Shown: positions 5,535-12,447 of the stretch, piece after piece
Layout: each line of letters starts with the position of its first letter
How positions within the stretch are numbered: the stretch's first letter is position 1
NCBI GenBank assembly: GCA_018662075.1
Contig: JABJGX010000045.1
Span: 1-12,447 of the forward strand
Source: Candidatus Peregrinibacteria bacterium
GTDB lineage: Bacteria > Patescibacteriota > Gracilibacteria > Peribacterales > Peribacteraceae
DNA length: 12,447 nt
Reading direction: 5' to 3'
Program-made: the position numbers and the translations under genes
Notes under the pieces: model-generated
Seen by the model: only the letters and a program-made list of their open reading frames with translations
Database searches by the model: none
Told to the model about the DNA's origin: nothing

Positions 5535-6896
5535 ATGCCACTCAATAAAGACCAGATATCGGCTGCACGAAGCGCAATAGAAGGGGCTGAACGCCTACTC
5601 ATTGTTCCTCATGCAAACGTAGACCCTGATGGACTCGGTTCTGCGTTGGCGGCATTTCTCTTATTTTCGCAGCTGGGGAAGGAGATTACGGTGATCTGTC
5701 CAGATTCCAAGCCAGAGAATTTACAGTTCCTACCAGGATTTGAAAAGCTTCAAGAAAGTATCGAGTCTTCACAGAACTTTGTGATTACGATCAATCTTCA
5801 AGATGGAGTAGAGGTAGATAAGCTGCGCTATACCGTTGAAGACCATCGTGTAAACATCATTGTGATGCCAAAGAAGGGGAAGATCTCTTCTCAGCAAATC
5901 TCTTATGGAGATACCGGTCATCCGTTCGATTTGATTGTTGCAGTAGATACTGCAGATCTCCCTCTGATGGGGGACTTCTACACAGAGAACATCGATATGT
6001 TCTCAGAAGTGCCGATTTTGAATATCGATCACCATGTCAGTAACTCTAATTATGGTCAATTGCAGCTGATCGATACGACAGCAGCGTCTGCAACAGAGGT
6101 ATTATACGAATGGTTTACGAATGTGCCCGAGTGGAAGGAAAAGATCACACCAGACATCGCAACATTGCTCTTAACAGGTCTCATTACAGATACGCGGAGC
6201 TTTCAGAACCCAAATACCACTCCACGAAGCCTAGAGGTTGCAGCGGAACTTTTGGAGCGCGGTGCGCGTCAGCAAGAGATCGTGCAGCATATTTATAAAA
6301 CAAAGCCACTATCGACACTAAAGATCTGGGGACGAGCACTGAATCAGATCCAAATGGATAAGAACGCAGGGATTGTATGGTCTACAGTAAGCAAAGAGGA
6401 CCTTGCAGAGATGGAAGCAACAGCGAAAGAGACGTCGGGTATTCTCGATGAGCTTATTTCAACTATTCCAGATGCAGATATCCATGTTCTCTTTACAGAA
6501 CTAGAGGATGGCGCAGGGTTTAAAGCAAGTGCACGTAGCTCTGCAGCGGTAGACGTTAGCCTTCTTGCAGGTCAGATATTTGGTGGAGGTGGGCATAGCC
6601 GAGCAGCAGGATTCCGTGTGTCTGGGTTTGATAACTTCCAACTAGCAGTTCTGGACTCTGTGCAGAAGCTAACAGAGGGTATGCGGCAGCAGAAAGAAGC
6701 GGCTGCTTCTGGCCCTGTGGATGTACAGGCACGCATTCCATCAGCCGTATCTCCTGAAGCCTCTGCCCAAAAACCACAGAAAGCAGAGCCAAAAGTACCA
6801 CCAAAGAAATCGACAGATATTGTCGGTGAGATTACGAGTACAGAGTCAAAAGACCCTTCTCAGGGTACAGATATCATCAAAGGGCTAGATCGCTAA
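5535..6896 (+). CDS. DHH/DHHA1-family phosphoesterase (NrnA-like) with C-terminal extension
   Basis: The 453-residue protein carries the motifs of the DHH superfamily of Mn2+-dependent phosphoesterases: HANVDPDGLGS (26-36, with H26, D30 and D32), VAVDTAD with D138, the name-giving DHH at 165-167 (NIDHHVSNS), TDTRSF with D219, and the DHHA1 substrate motif GGGGHSRAAGF (350-360). NrnA-type relatives degrade short oligonucleotides or 3'-phosphoadenosine phosphate, and related enzymes cleave cyclic dinucleotides; the exact substrate cannot be read from sequence. After about residue 382 comes a 70-residue Pro/Ala/Lys-rich, probably disordered tail (KPQKAEPKVPPKKS and onward) that ordinary NrnA lacks. 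The ATG is fixed by the promoter just upstream. infB follows after 73 bp, echoing the infB-rbfA-nrnA neighbourhood of many bacteria, but reordered and without rbfA. Confidence 0.9.
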   Translation: MPLNKDQISAARSAIEGAERLLIVPHANVDPDGLGSALAAFLLFSQLGKEITVICPDSKPENLQFLPGFEKLQESIESSQNFVITINLQDGVEVDKLRYTVEDHRVNIIVMPKKGKISSQQISYGDTGHPFDLIVAVDTADLPLMGDFYTENIDMFSEVPILNIDHHVSNSNYGQLQLIDTTAASATEVLYEWFTNVPEWKEKITPDIATLLLTGLITDTRSFQNPNTTPRSLEVAAELLERGARQQEIVQHIYKTKPLSTLKIWGRALNQIQMDKNAGIVWSTVSKEDLAEMEATAKETSGILDELISTIPDADIHVLFTELEDGAGFKASARSSAAVDVSLLAGQIFGGGGHSRAAGFRVSGFDNFQLAVLDSVQKLTEGMRQQKEAAASGPVDVQARIPSAVSPEASAQKPQKAEPKVPPKKSTDIVGEITSTESKDPSQGTDIIKGLDR

Positions 6897-6952
6897 CTCG
6901 CATATTTTGCTTGTAGATCAGCTTTTCTCCCTATAGACTGCTTTCCGGCTCT

Positions 6953-6958
6953 TATTAT
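6953..6958 (+). promoter_or_regulatory. Possible -10 box of infB
   Basis: TATTAT ends 11 nt before the ATG at 6970, the same distance as at the DHH gene. No good -35 box is present at 16-18 nt. An alternative -10, TATAGA at 6932-6937 with TTGTAG (6911-6916) 15 nt upstream, is about equally weak. The 73-bp gap has a T-run (6958-6964) but no clear hairpin before it, so read-through from the DHH gene is possible. Confidence 0.3.
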
Positions 6959-6969
6959 TTTTTTATTCT

Positions 6970-9201
6970 ATGCGTCTCGTACAGGTCGCCAAAGCTCTCG
7001 GCATGACTGGTCAACAACTTCGTAAGGAGTTGGAAAATGTTGATTTTGGTGTAAAGCCAACAGACCGAGAAGTCGATGACGGACTTGCACAAGGTGTCGT
7101 TCGTTATTTTGCAAAGCAGAAAGGAATAGAAGTAGATATGGAAGCCTTGTTTGGCATTATTGACCTCGATGCAGCTCCACAGAAGGCAGAGGCAAAGAAA
7201 GAGGAGGAAGAAGAGGCGGTAGTGGAAGAGGAGAAGTCAGCTGTTACACCAGTAAAGTCTGCTGACTTAAATGTTCTCAGAAAACTAACACTTGAAGGCG
7301 TATCGAAGGAGGCGATTGCAAAGCAGGAGAACATGATGCAGACAACCAAGACAAAGAAGAAGGCAGGTTCAGTCCGCAGAGAAGATGCTCCAAAGAAGAA
7401 AGCAGCAGTACACCAAGAACAGATTAAAAAGAAAGAAGGAGTGGTGATGCTCCCAGACCAGATTACCGTGAAGGAGTTTGCAGAAAAAACAGGAATCCAG
7501 GTTCCAAAGGTTGTAGCTGCCCTTATGTCTAACGGTGTGATGGCAACTATTACACAGAATATCGATTACGAAACAGCGTCTATTATTTCTGCTGACCTTG
7601 GCGTTACTGTTCAAAAACTTGAAAGTTCTATCGATGCCGAATCTATTTTCAGTCGTAACCTAGAAGATCTTGTAAAAGATGAAGTAGAAAACCTTTCTCC
7701 TCGTGCTCCTATTGTTGCTGTTATGGGTCATGTTGACCACGGTAAGACATCTATCCTCGATACTATTCGTAAGGCAGATGTTGTGAAGGGGGAGGCTGGA
7801 GGAATCACGCAGCATATTGGTGCGTATCAGGTAGAGCATATTTCGAAAGGTTCTACAGATGTTCACAAAATTTCATTCATTGATACTCCAGGTCACGAAG
7901 CATTTACTGCTATGCGTGCGCGTGGTGCACAAGTTACAGATATTGTGGTATTGGTTGTCGCTGCAGATGAAGGGATTAAGCCAACAACGATAGAAGCGAT
8001 TGACCACGCAAAAGATGCAGGTGTCTCTATTGTTGTTGCCATTAACAAGATGGATAAGCCAAACGCAGACCCTGAAAAGGTAAAAGGGGAGTTGGCAGGG
8101 TACGGCCTTCAGGCTGAAGATTGGGGCGGAAAGGTGCCTACAATCCTTTGTAGCGCACAAACTGGAGCGGGCATCGAAGAGCTACTCGACACGTTAGTTC
8201 TTATGGGAGAAGAGGCAAAGCTCATGGGAAATGCAAACAGGTCTGGAATCGCTACAGTTGTAGAGAGTCACCTCGACCAATCCCTTGGACCACTTGCAAC
8301 GATTATTGTAAATACCGGAACACTGAAGGTTGGCGATCCATTCGTCTGTGGGGAAATTTCTGGAAAGATTCGAACCATGATCGACGTACACGGAAAGAGG
8401 CTCGACACCGTTGGACCTTCTGACGCTGTGCAAATTGCAGGTCTTTCTAAGGTTGCAAGAGTAGGAGACATTTTGCAGGGTGTTGCTTCAGATCAGAAAG
8501 CAAAACAGCTTCTAGAGGCTGTGAAGCAGGAAGGAAACCTTCGAAAGAAACGAAGCTTTGCGGACTTGGTTTCACGTCTTTCAGAAGGAAAGTTGAAGCA
8601 GCTAAAGATTGTACTAAAGGCAGACACAGAAGGATCTCTGGACGCTATTGAAAGTACATTGATGAAGAAGACCACAGAAGAGGTAACGGTAAAAGTCATT
8701 CACAGTGCTATTGGTGCCGTAACCGAGACAGACATTATGATGGCTGCTGCGAGTGACGGTATTGTTGTTGCATTCCATGCTCCGGTTCCTGCAACTGCCC
8801 TCAGAGCGGCAGAGCATGAAGGTGTACGTGTGCAAGAGTACGATATCATCTACCAACTCTTCGACGATATCGACGGACTCCTCTTGGGTCTTGTTGAACC
8901 AGTAGAAGACGAGAAGATCTTTGGTCATCTAGAGATCAAGGGTGTGTTTATGACAAAGAGGTCAGAACAAGTGATCGGAGGAAAGGTGACAGATGGAACT
9001 ATCAAGCGTCTCCCATACCGTATCCAGCGTGCTGGTGAGCAAGTAGGAACTGGACGTATTACATCACTTCGAAAGGTCGACAAGGACGTTAAAGAAGTTG
9101 CCGAAGGCGTTGAATGTGGACTGCGTACCGATAGTAGCATCCCGCTTGAAGAAGGGGACGTGCTTGAGGTATACCTAAAAGAATTGAAGAAGAAGGCGTA
9201 G
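6970..9201 (+). CDS. infB: Translation initiation factor IF-2
   Basis: The 743-residue protein is a complete IF-2, the GTPase that brings fMet-tRNA to the 30S subunit and promotes subunit joining. It opens with an IF2_N-like helical module (MRLVQVAKALGMTGQQLRKE). Next come charged linkers (EEEEEAVVEEEK and several Lys-rich runs) and a second IF2_N-type module (about 160-218, QITVKEFAEKTGIQVPKVV). The G domain follows, with GHVDHGKT (253-260), GGITQHIGAYQV, DTPGHEAFTAMRARG from D305, NKMD (359-362) and SAQTG (395-399). Domain II, domain III and the fMet-tRNA-binding C-terminal domain complete it, ending EVYLKELKKKA. In the switch II helix the usual GVMPQTIEAI reads GIKPTTIEAI. nusA and rbfA are not adjacent. 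No Shine-Dalgarno sequence precedes the ATG. Its TAG stop directly abuts the stop of the convergent gene. Confidence 0.98.
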   Translation: MRLVQVAKALGMTGQQLRKELENVDFGVKPTDREVDDGLAQGVVRYFAKQKGIEVDMEALFGIIDLDAAPQKAEAKKEEEEEAVVEEEKSAVTPVKSADLNVLRKLTLEGVSKEAIAKQENMMQTTKTKKKAGSVRREDAPKKKAAVHQEQIKKKEGVVMLPDQITVKEFAEKTGIQVPKVVAALMSNGVMATITQNIDYETASIISADLGVTVQKLESSIDAESIFSRNLEDLVKDEVENLSPRAPIVAVMGHVDHGKTSILDTIRKADVVKGEAGGITQHIGAYQVEHISKGSTDVHKISFIDTPGHEAFTAMRARGAQVTDIVVLVVAADEGIKPTTIEAIDHAKDAGVSIVVAINKMDKPNADPEKVKGELAGYGLQAEDWGGKVPTILCSAQTGAGIEELLDTLVLMGEEAKLMGNANRSGIATVVESHLDQSLGPLATIIVNTGTLKVGDPFVCGEISGKIRTMIDVHGKRLDTVGPSDAVQIAGLSKVARVGDILQGVASDQKAKQLLEAVKQEGNLRKKRSFADLVSRLSEGKLKQLKIVLKADTEGSLDAIESTLMKKTTEEVTVKVIHSAIGAVTETDIMMAAASDGIVVAFHAPVPATALRAAEHEGVRVQEYDIIYQLFDDIDGLLLGLVEPVEDEKIFGHLEIKGVFMTKRSEQVIGGKVTDGTIKRLPYRIQRAGEQVGTGRITSLRKVDKDVKEVAEGVECGLRTDSSIPLEEGDVLEVYLKELKKKA

Positions 9202-10485
9202 CTAGCTTGTTGGTGCTTCTTTCATAGCAGCTTCGGCCTCATCTGGCCTGGCAACAATTTGTTGTAGCTCTGAAGCTGTTTGACCACCGTCTCGGTGGTT
9301 TGCTTCGATAAAGTCGAGTGCCATCCCCTTGTTTTTATCTGTACTAATTTTTCCAAGACCCTTGAGGTAGTTACAGGCATGGGAAGCAGGCATTCCTAGA
9401 AAGATAGCAGCGATCTCTGGTTCGACAGGTGTCGTACTATCTTTTTTGGTAAGGGTGTCGATATCTTTTTGTGTAATGATTTCGCTTCCGGTTCTACTCT
9501 TGTTTCCGAAATACTTTATCATTGCTCGACGCTCTGGTCCTTTGCTAAAAATGTACTGTGCGTCGCTACGTGATAGCTTGTCTCTACTGAAGTTTGTAAA
9601 GCCAGTTCCGGTCAGCATGTCATATTTTGAATCTTTCCCTTTAAGGGCGACAAGTCCCCCAAGTAATGCGAGGGTAAAGACACTGAATGTACCACTACGG
9701 AAGTTGTTCACACCGTTGATGGCAAGAAGAACAGCGAGTCCTCCCATTGCAAGAACCTTTAGTGCTCCTTTTGCATTTTCTGGGTCTGTACAGTGATGCT
9801 CTAGTTCTTGGTCGATGGCGACACTACCATGGTTATTGAGGTATATCATTTCTGTTTTTGGATCGACTGTCGCACTTCGAAGTGCTCTGAGTATTTGCTT
9901 ATATTTTTCAAAATATTCCGCACGCTCAGGGGTAATGTATCGCTTTGCGTCAGAGACATAGATCAAGTCTTGCTCTAGCTTTTCTCGTTGTATAGTAGCC
10001 TTTCCTTGGTACATGACGAAGTAGGTATTTACCTTTGCTCCTTGATTTAACTCTTTGCGGTTTGGGTCGTAACGCAACTTTGATGTGTGCCGTAGCCGTT
10101 GGTCAATCTTTCGCATAGCGTCAATTTCACTGTTTCCGCTTGCAGTTTGATGCCCATGGTTTGTTTCTATACTTGCATGTCCTCCTGACGTTAAAAGTCT
10201 TGGACGGTTTCTACCAAGTTCTCCTAGGCTTGCTTCATTGAGTACACCACGCATAGCAGTCAGCACTTGTTCAGGCGACCTGTTACTCGCTCTTTCAATA
10301 GCTTCATTCGCTGCAGCAGCCATAATCTCGTTTCCATTTTCTGGCATTTGACTACCAAGTTTCATATGTTGTCCAATTCCTCTTTGCCTTGCTTCGTACC
10401 TCGCTTGCTCCTCTGCGTTTGCCAAAGCTTCAGTGCCGATTGGTCCAGTTTCAGGGCCTCTGGTTTCAGCGTTTGTTGCAGACAT
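9202..10485 (-). CDS. Unknown protein with a central two-TM hairpin, partner of the VirB6-like gene
   Basis: The 427-residue protein starts with about 130 residues that are hydrophilic and rich in Ala, Glu, Gly and Asn. A mixed region follows (about 130-235, containing KVNTYFVMYQGKATIQREKL and EMIYLNNHGSVAIDQ). Next are two membrane segments (about 241-259 and 266-282) joined by the short loop NNFRSGT, then a 145-residue soluble C-terminus. Both soluble parts should face the same side, probably the cytoplasm. I do not recognise a family and see no enzymatic motif. It starts 6 nt after the tandem stop TAATAA of the VirB6-like gene, with no Shine-Dalgarno sequence, so co-transcription and coupled translation are likely. 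This makes a cytoplasmic accessory of a type IV secretion-like complex the best guess. Its TAG stop abuts that of infB on the other strand. Confidence 0.75.
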   Translation of the reverse strand: MSATNAETRGPETGPIGTEALANAEEQARYEARQRGIGQHMKLGSQMPENGNEIMAAAANEAIERASNRSPEQVLTAMRGVLNEASLGELGRNRPRLLTSGGHASIETNHGHQTASGNSEIDAMRKIDQRLRHTSKLRYDPNRKELNQGAKVNTYFVMYQGKATIQREKLEQDLIYVSDAKRYITPERAEYFEKYKQILRALRSATVDPKTEMIYLNNHGSVAIDQELEHHCTDPENAKGALKVLAMGGLAVLLAINGVNNFRSGTFSVFTLALLGGLVALKGKDSKYDMLTGTGFTNFSRDKLSRSDAQYIFSKGPERRAMIKYFGNKSRTGSEIITQKDIDTLTKKDSTTPVEPEIAAIFLGMPASHACNYLKGLGKISTDKNKGMALDFIEANHRDGGQTASELQQIVARPDEAEAAMKEAPTS

Positions 10486-10491
10486 GTTTTA

Positions 10492-12360
10492 TTACGGTGT
10501 AGGTGATGTGTCAGGTTTATCCTTTTTTATCTTGTTTATAATTGCTGTTGTGATTGAAGTTTCGTCTAGACCTGCCAAGAACTCTTCTGGTTTTATTTGC
10601 TTAATTTGCTCTTCGCTCATACCTTGAGAACGGAACTGTTTTTGTAGTAGGCTATTTTTATTGCCCAATTGATTCTCTATTTCTACTTTAAATGCACCAA
10701 AGTTTCCAATAGCACCAGTCTTTGAATCTACTCCTGCAGATGCGGTATTTTGTGCAATTGCAGCAAGTGTTTTGTTCATAGGGCTTTGAGCGTCCTTGAG
10801 AGTGTCAGTAACAGAATCAGCACCACCTCCACTGCCACCACCACCAAACGCACCCTTAATGGCCTTACCTGCACTTTGATTCTCAAGGTTCTGCGAGAGT
10901 CTTCGTGGAGCATTCTTCAGTTGGTTGAGGGTCATACTCTTACCACCACCAGTTGGGATCGGGATACTCATAGGAAGCTTGAGCGCAGACTGACCAATGC
11001 TTGAACCGAAGTTCTTTATACCATTGGTAACATTGACATACGTTTCGTCGATCTTCATCGCTGCAAAGAATCCAGTCCAGATGACGAAGAATGACATCAG
11101 GAGCCAGAGGAGTGACCATGCATCGTCAATGCCATAGATTATCGTACCAGTTTTCAGGCACATGGGATTGCTTGCACCAATTGTCGTGGCACAATTCGCT
11201 GATCCAACGGTACTCAGCAAGATAAATCCAATGCACAGTGGGACTGCGAGCGCGACTGGGAGGAATGCTGCTTTTACGAATTTCTTAAATATTTCAAATG
11301 TATTGAACCCAGGGGTAATCTTGTCCTCTGCGACAAACCCTATAAACATGAATGGCATAAACGCCACGGTAAACCATATGATTGGTATACGGATGATGAA
11401 TACCACCAACATCGAAAGCAGTGGCAAGAACAGCATCATCATAAGGGACATGACGATCAGAATGTGCATCAAGAAAAAGAAGTAACTGGTCAGTCGCTCC
11501 ATTTCCGTTCCTGCAGCAGCGGGCCCAGAGTTTGGCTTTAGTACGCGGGTAAGTGATCCCAGCCTTCCATACCCAAGGACAAGACCATTCAACATTCCTG
11601 CAGAGCTTTCTTGGGAAGGGCCTAAGGCACCACCAATAACGTCGTAGTGTACACAAACGAAATTGGCTACGTATCCTAAATAGTAGTCAGGATCTGTTGA
11701 CAGAGTACTTGCTGAGGTTTGTTTTGTAATCTGCTTCTTACATCCATCTGCAAGCTTTAGTTTTGTCACCGCTTTACAGGGGACAGTATTACCTTTTTCA
11801 TCTTCATACTCACACTTTACAGGTGCTAGATTTCCGTTCGCATCTCGTACTTGCATTCCAGCAGGGATTTGATAAATGGTTGCCGTGAGTACATTTGCGA
11901 CGTCGAGAATGACTCGTGGGAAGAACCACGAAAAGTTTACGAGAATGATCGCGAGAATGAATTTTTTGTATTTACTTTGCACCATTTCTTTATTTCCCGT
12001 TACAACAGTAAATATTCCAGCTGCGACGAGCATGAATGCAAATATGACATTCATAAGGTCTCGAGAGAAAATCCAAATATCTTTGAGAGATCCTGTTATC
12101 ACATTATTCAAGAATGAGGGATCAAGCAGCGCTTGAAGAAGATAAATAATTATAAACGATAAAAGTAACATGAATTCTGCCATTATCGCTGCTAAGTTTG
12201 CTGTTGTTGAAAATATATTACTCGTTCCAGTTCCACTCCCAGGCGTTACTGCAAGTGCGGACTCGATCACAAAACTTTGTCCACCAGACATAAACCCAAT
12301 AATTCCAAGACTGATTCCGGCAACAATTCCAATGAGTGTTTTTTTATGTGTAAGCATCAT
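10492..12360 (-). CDS. VirB6/TrbL-like type IV secretion system membrane protein
   Basis: The 622-residue protein begins with a Sec signal-like segment (MMLTHKKTLIGIVAG, hydrophobic to about 24, then ESALA just before V38 as a possible signal peptidase I site). Membrane segments follow at about 55-78, 100-121 and 133-163, including ILVNFSWFFPRVILDVANVL, a pattern I associate with VirB6/TrbL-like proteins of CPR bacteria. A loop of about 110 residues (166-280) with four cysteines (183, 195, 207, 236) comes next. Further segments lie at about 290-343, 361-386 and 412-436, with two more loop cysteines (390, 401). The last 180 residues are soluble, with a Gly-rich linker (GGGGSGGGA). In type IV systems VirB6 forms part of the inner-membrane channel for DNA or protein. 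A second ATG at 12357 is an equally good start. It is first in a two-gene operon. Confidence 0.78.
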   Translation of the reverse strand: MMLTHKKTLIGIVAGISLGIIGFMSGGQSFVIESALAVTPGSGTGTSNIFSTTANLAAIMAEFMLLLSFIIIYLLQALLDPSFLNNVITGSLKDIWIFSRDLMNVIFAFMLVAAGIFTVVTGNKEMVQSKYKKFILAIILVNFSWFFPRVILDVANVLTATIYQIPAGMQVRDANGNLAPVKCEYEDEKGNTVPCKAVTKLKLADGCKKQITKQTSASTLSTDPDYYLGYVANFVCVHYDVIGGALGPSQESSAGMLNGLVLGYGRLGSLTRVLKPNSGPAAAGTEMERLTSYFFFLMHILIVMSLMMMLFLPLLSMLVVFIIRIPIIWFTVAFMPFMFIGFVAEDKITPGFNTFEIFKKFVKAAFLPVALAVPLCIGFILLSTVGSANCATTIGASNPMCLKTGTIIYGIDDAWSLLWLLMSFFVIWTGFFAAMKIDETYVNVTNGIKNFGSSIGQSALKLPMSIPIPTGGGKSMTLNQLKNAPRRLSQNLENQSAGKAIKGAFGGGGSGGGADSVTDTLKDAQSPMNKTLAAIAQNTASAGVDSKTGAIGNFGAFKVEIENQLGNKNSLLQKQFRSQGMSEEQIKQIKPEEFLAGLDETSITTAIINKIKKDKPDTSPTP

Positions 12361-12363
12361 AGT

Positions 12364-12392
12364 ATTGTACCAAATTTTGGCAATTTTTACAA
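12364..12392 (-). promoter_or_regulatory. Promoter of the VirB6-like operon; leaderless start likely
   Basis: On the minus strand TTGTAA (12392-12387), a 17-nt spacer and TACAAT (12369-12364) form a well-spaced sigma-70-type promoter with an extended TG before the -10. The -10 box ends 3 nt before the ATG at 12360 and 6 nt before the next ATG at 12357, so the transcript may start within or at the first codons, favouring the second ATG. Confidence 0.65.
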
Positions 12393-12447
12393 TGGATCAG
12401 CCCATAGCTAATAAATATGGTTCTGAATAAAAAAGTTATCTAAGAAC

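Noticed and set aside
9188..9219. AAGAAG/CTTCTT inverted repeat at the convergent junction as a bidirectional terminator
   Set aside because: The stem is only about 6 bp and A/G-rich, with a loop of about 20 nt and no proper T-tract on either strand.
9446..9796. Plus-strand open frame opposite the two-TM unknown protein
   Set aside because: The minus-strand frame is continuous over 1284 bases, is linked to the VirB6-like gene and has sensible topology. The plus frame is an antisense reflection of it.
481..12360. Reassigned TGA codon (Gly as in Gracilibacteria/Absconditabacteria)
   Set aside because: No TGA occurs in frame in any complete gene, and enolase, IF-2, CorA and DHH are full length in the standard code. 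The absence of TGA stops is reported separately.
12409..12447. End of another minus-strand gene entering from the right edge
   Set aside because: One minus-strand frame is open for 12 codons before a TAG, too short to tell from chance, with no recognisable sequence.
1..12447. tRNA, rRNA, CRISPR array, insertion sequence or phage genes
   Set aside because: The gene gaps are all under about 110 bases, with no cloverleaf, regular repeats, transposase motifs or terminal inverted repeats.

Overview
The window has the compact, hydrophilic-linker-rich, small-membrane-protein look of a Candidate Phyla Radiation (Patescibacteria) genome. Pointers are: the VirB6/TrbL-like membrane protein style common in that group; small lineage-restricted membrane proteins with Lys/Arg-rich tails beside housekeeping genes; a very short CorA-enolase-DHH-infB gene run; and almost no intergenic DNA. 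A place near Peregrinibacteria/Gracilibacteria is possible but cannot be shown from this sequence. All complete genes read through in the standard code with no in-frame TGA.

Layout. (1) 1-397, minus strand: the first 132 residues of a NifS/IscS-type cysteine desulfurase, cut by the left edge. (2) 398-480: a divergent promoter region. (3) 481-5425, plus strand: six genes, namely a catalytically degenerate Lgt-like membrane protein, two small unknown membrane proteins, a CorA Mg2+ channel, an unknown six-TM protein ending in a sortase-like LPSSG signal, and enolase, followed by a hairpin terminator at 5447-5478. (4) 5495-9201, plus strand: a DHH/DHHA1 phosphoesterase with a near-consensus promoter, then translation initiation factor IF-2. 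(5) 9202-12360, minus strand, convergent and abutting: a VirB6/TrbL-like type IV secretion membrane protein followed by an unknown two-TM protein, driven by a promoter at 12364-12392.

How they fit. The left part mixes central metabolism (enolase), Fe-S/thio-cofactor supply (cysteine desulfurase), Mg2+ import (CorA) and envelope proteins. The middle holds RNA turnover/nucleotide salvage (DHH) and translation (IF-2). The right part is an envelope-spanning secretion/uptake-type module.

The most unusual signals are: (a) no gene has a recognisable Shine-Dalgarno sequence, and several have a -10 box 6 or 11 nt before the start codon, implying leaderless or near-leaderless mRNAs; (b) ten complete genes use TAG (6) or TAA (4) and never TGA; (c) the Lgt homolog keeps its fold motifs but has lost the residues normally required for catalysis; (d) a polytopic protein carries a topologically consistent LPSSG sorting-like signal; (e) an uncharacterised two-TM protein is tied to the VirB6-like gene. 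No tRNA, rRNA, CRISPR array, insertion sequence or gene-free stretch over 300 bases is visible.
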